Shown here: positions 5,561 through 5,925 of the stretch, in pieces
Numbering within the stretch: the stretch's first letter is position 1
Layout of the letters: each line of letters starts with the position of its first letter
From: Halovenus sp.
Lineage (GTDB): Archaea; Halobacteriota; Halobacteria; Halobacteriales; Haloarculaceae
Reading direction: 5' to 3'
NCBI GenBank assembly: GCA_028274925.1
Contig: JAQCNR010000246.1
Location: 1-5,925, forward strand
Length of the DNA: 5,925 bases
Made by a program: the position numbers and the translations under genes
The notes under the pieces: generated by a model
The model's database searches: none
Told to the model about the DNA's origin: nothing
The model's input: the letters and a program-made list of their open reading frames with translations, nothing else

Positions 5561-5590
5561 ATTGCAATAATTGTCATAACTTATGACGAT
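5561..5590. repeat. AT-rich cluster of overlapping palindromes (candidate operator)
   Basis: Three exact dyads overlap here: ATTGCAAT (5561-5568), CAATAATTG (5565-5573) and GTCATAA-C-TTATGAC (5573-5587). The last extends to 10-base arms with one mismatch (5570-5590). The cluster sits in the divergent spacer between the UPF0212 gene and the small membrane protein gene, about 80 bases upstream of the UPF0212 start. A dimeric regulator binding here is plausible. I do not recognise the motif. Confidence 0.4.
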
Positions 5591-5719
5591 GTCGGCCCTG
5601 TGGTATGCTTCGATTACGTGACACTCCAAGACTGTAGCCCAGCCTTACTCACTGGGAACCCCACTCGGACAAAACCACGAGACTGCGGCCGATTTATCCC
5701 GTTCAACAGCGCCCAAAGA

Positions 5720-5727
5720 CTTATACG
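5720..5727 (+). promoter_or_regulatory. TATA element of the small membrane protein gene
   Basis: CTTATACG is preceded by an A-rich CAAAGA that could serve as the TFB contact. It predicts a start near 5749-5750 and a leader of about seven or eight bases before the ATG at 5757. A second similar core (ATTTATC, 5692-5698) lies 28 bases upstream and may be an alternative. Confidence 0.5.
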
Positions 5728-5756
5728 TGTGTGTCGGCCCCAAAGAGATACGGAAA

Positions 5757-5925
5757 ATGGAACGACTCCACAGATTCGCGCTACTCGTCGTGTACCAATT
5801 CACGCTGCTGGCTGGCATCCTACTGCTGCCAGTTGCGATGCTGACCCAGCGGCTTGGCTTTCGACCGCCAATCGACCGACTGGTGACGGGGCTGAAACAG
5901 CGCTACGAGCAGACGACAGCGAACT
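5757..5925 (+). CDS. Small membrane protein, 5' part (runs off the window)
   Basis: An ATG at 5757 opens a frame that remains open to the window edge, 56 codons. The protein begins MERLHRFALLVVYQFTLLAG, and residues 8-29 form one hydrophobic membrane helix (ALLVVYQFTLLAGILLLPVA), followed by MLTQRLGFRPPIDRLVTG and a polar, partly basic stretch. Short basic N-terminus and a single helix suggest a membrane anchor with the rest in the cytoplasm. Third positions favour G and C, and a TATA element lies at a suitable distance upstream, so this is likely a real gene. I do not recognise the family and cannot see whether it ends just past the edge or continues as a larger protein. Confidence 0.6.
   Translation, partial: MERLHRFALLVVYQFTLLAGILLLPVAMLTQRLGFRPPIDRLVTGLKQRYEQTTAN

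Larger units (their letters stand above)
5490..5756. other. Divergent intergenic region
   Basis: This 267-base spacer between the UPF0212 gene and the small membrane protein gene contains no ORF I would call and no tRNA-like fold. It holds the palindrome cluster at 5561-5590, a weaker inverted repeat CCCAG (5638-5642) and CTGGG (5652-5656), and AT-rich cores at 5692-5698 and 5720-5727 that look like plus-strand TATA elements. A ten-codon ATG frame at 5605 is too short to support. Confidence 0.5.

Noticed and set aside
5605..5637. Ten-codon ATG frame in the divergent spacer
   Set aside because: It is too short, with no conserved content, and nothing beyond a loosely spaced AT-rich palindrome upstream.

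Overview
The window looks like chromosomal core sequence from a haloarchaeon (class Halobacteria). It is GC-rich, with strongly G/C-biased third codon positions. The predicted proteins are rich in Asp and Glu, and several genes have an archaeal TATA element centred about 26-27 bases before the start codon, the spacing expected of leaderless mRNAs. It also carries families typical of this group: a CetZ tubulin-like protein, UPF0212 (DUF555), and an XRE helix-turn-helix protein with paired CBS domains. I cannot place the genus.

Layout, left to right. The 3' tail of an unidentified plus-strand gene ends at 78. Facing it on the minus strand, one base away, is a small ORF (80-201) with a good leaderless promoter but a reading-frame break after six codons. 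Next on the minus strand is a hotdog-fold acyl-CoA thioesterase (241-684). Divergent from it is purM (770-1747), the AIR synthetase of purine biosynthesis. After a 195-base gap containing a 7-bp inverted repeat and a clear TATA element comes a CetZ-like gene (1943-3505). Its product has altered nucleotide-binding loops and a tail of about 160 residues that is almost free of basic residues. A PPP-type metallophosphoesterase (3593-4510) follows 87 bases later. It converges, with one base between stop codons, on an HTH-CBS regulator (4512-5072, minus). Upstream of that, also minus, lies the UPF0212 gene (5124-5489). A 267-base divergent spacer holds an AT-rich cluster of palindromes. The 5' end of a gene for a small membrane protein (from 5757) runs off the right edge.

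The genes do not form one obvious pathway. PurM and the thioesterase are housekeeping metabolism, CetZ belongs to cytoskeleton and cell-shape control, and the HTH-CBS protein is probably a ligand-sensing regulator of unknown target. I see no tRNA, rRNA, CRISPR array, transposase or long repeat. The most notable items are the non-canonical CetZ with its tubulin-like acidic tail and the broken or frameshifted small gene at 80-201.
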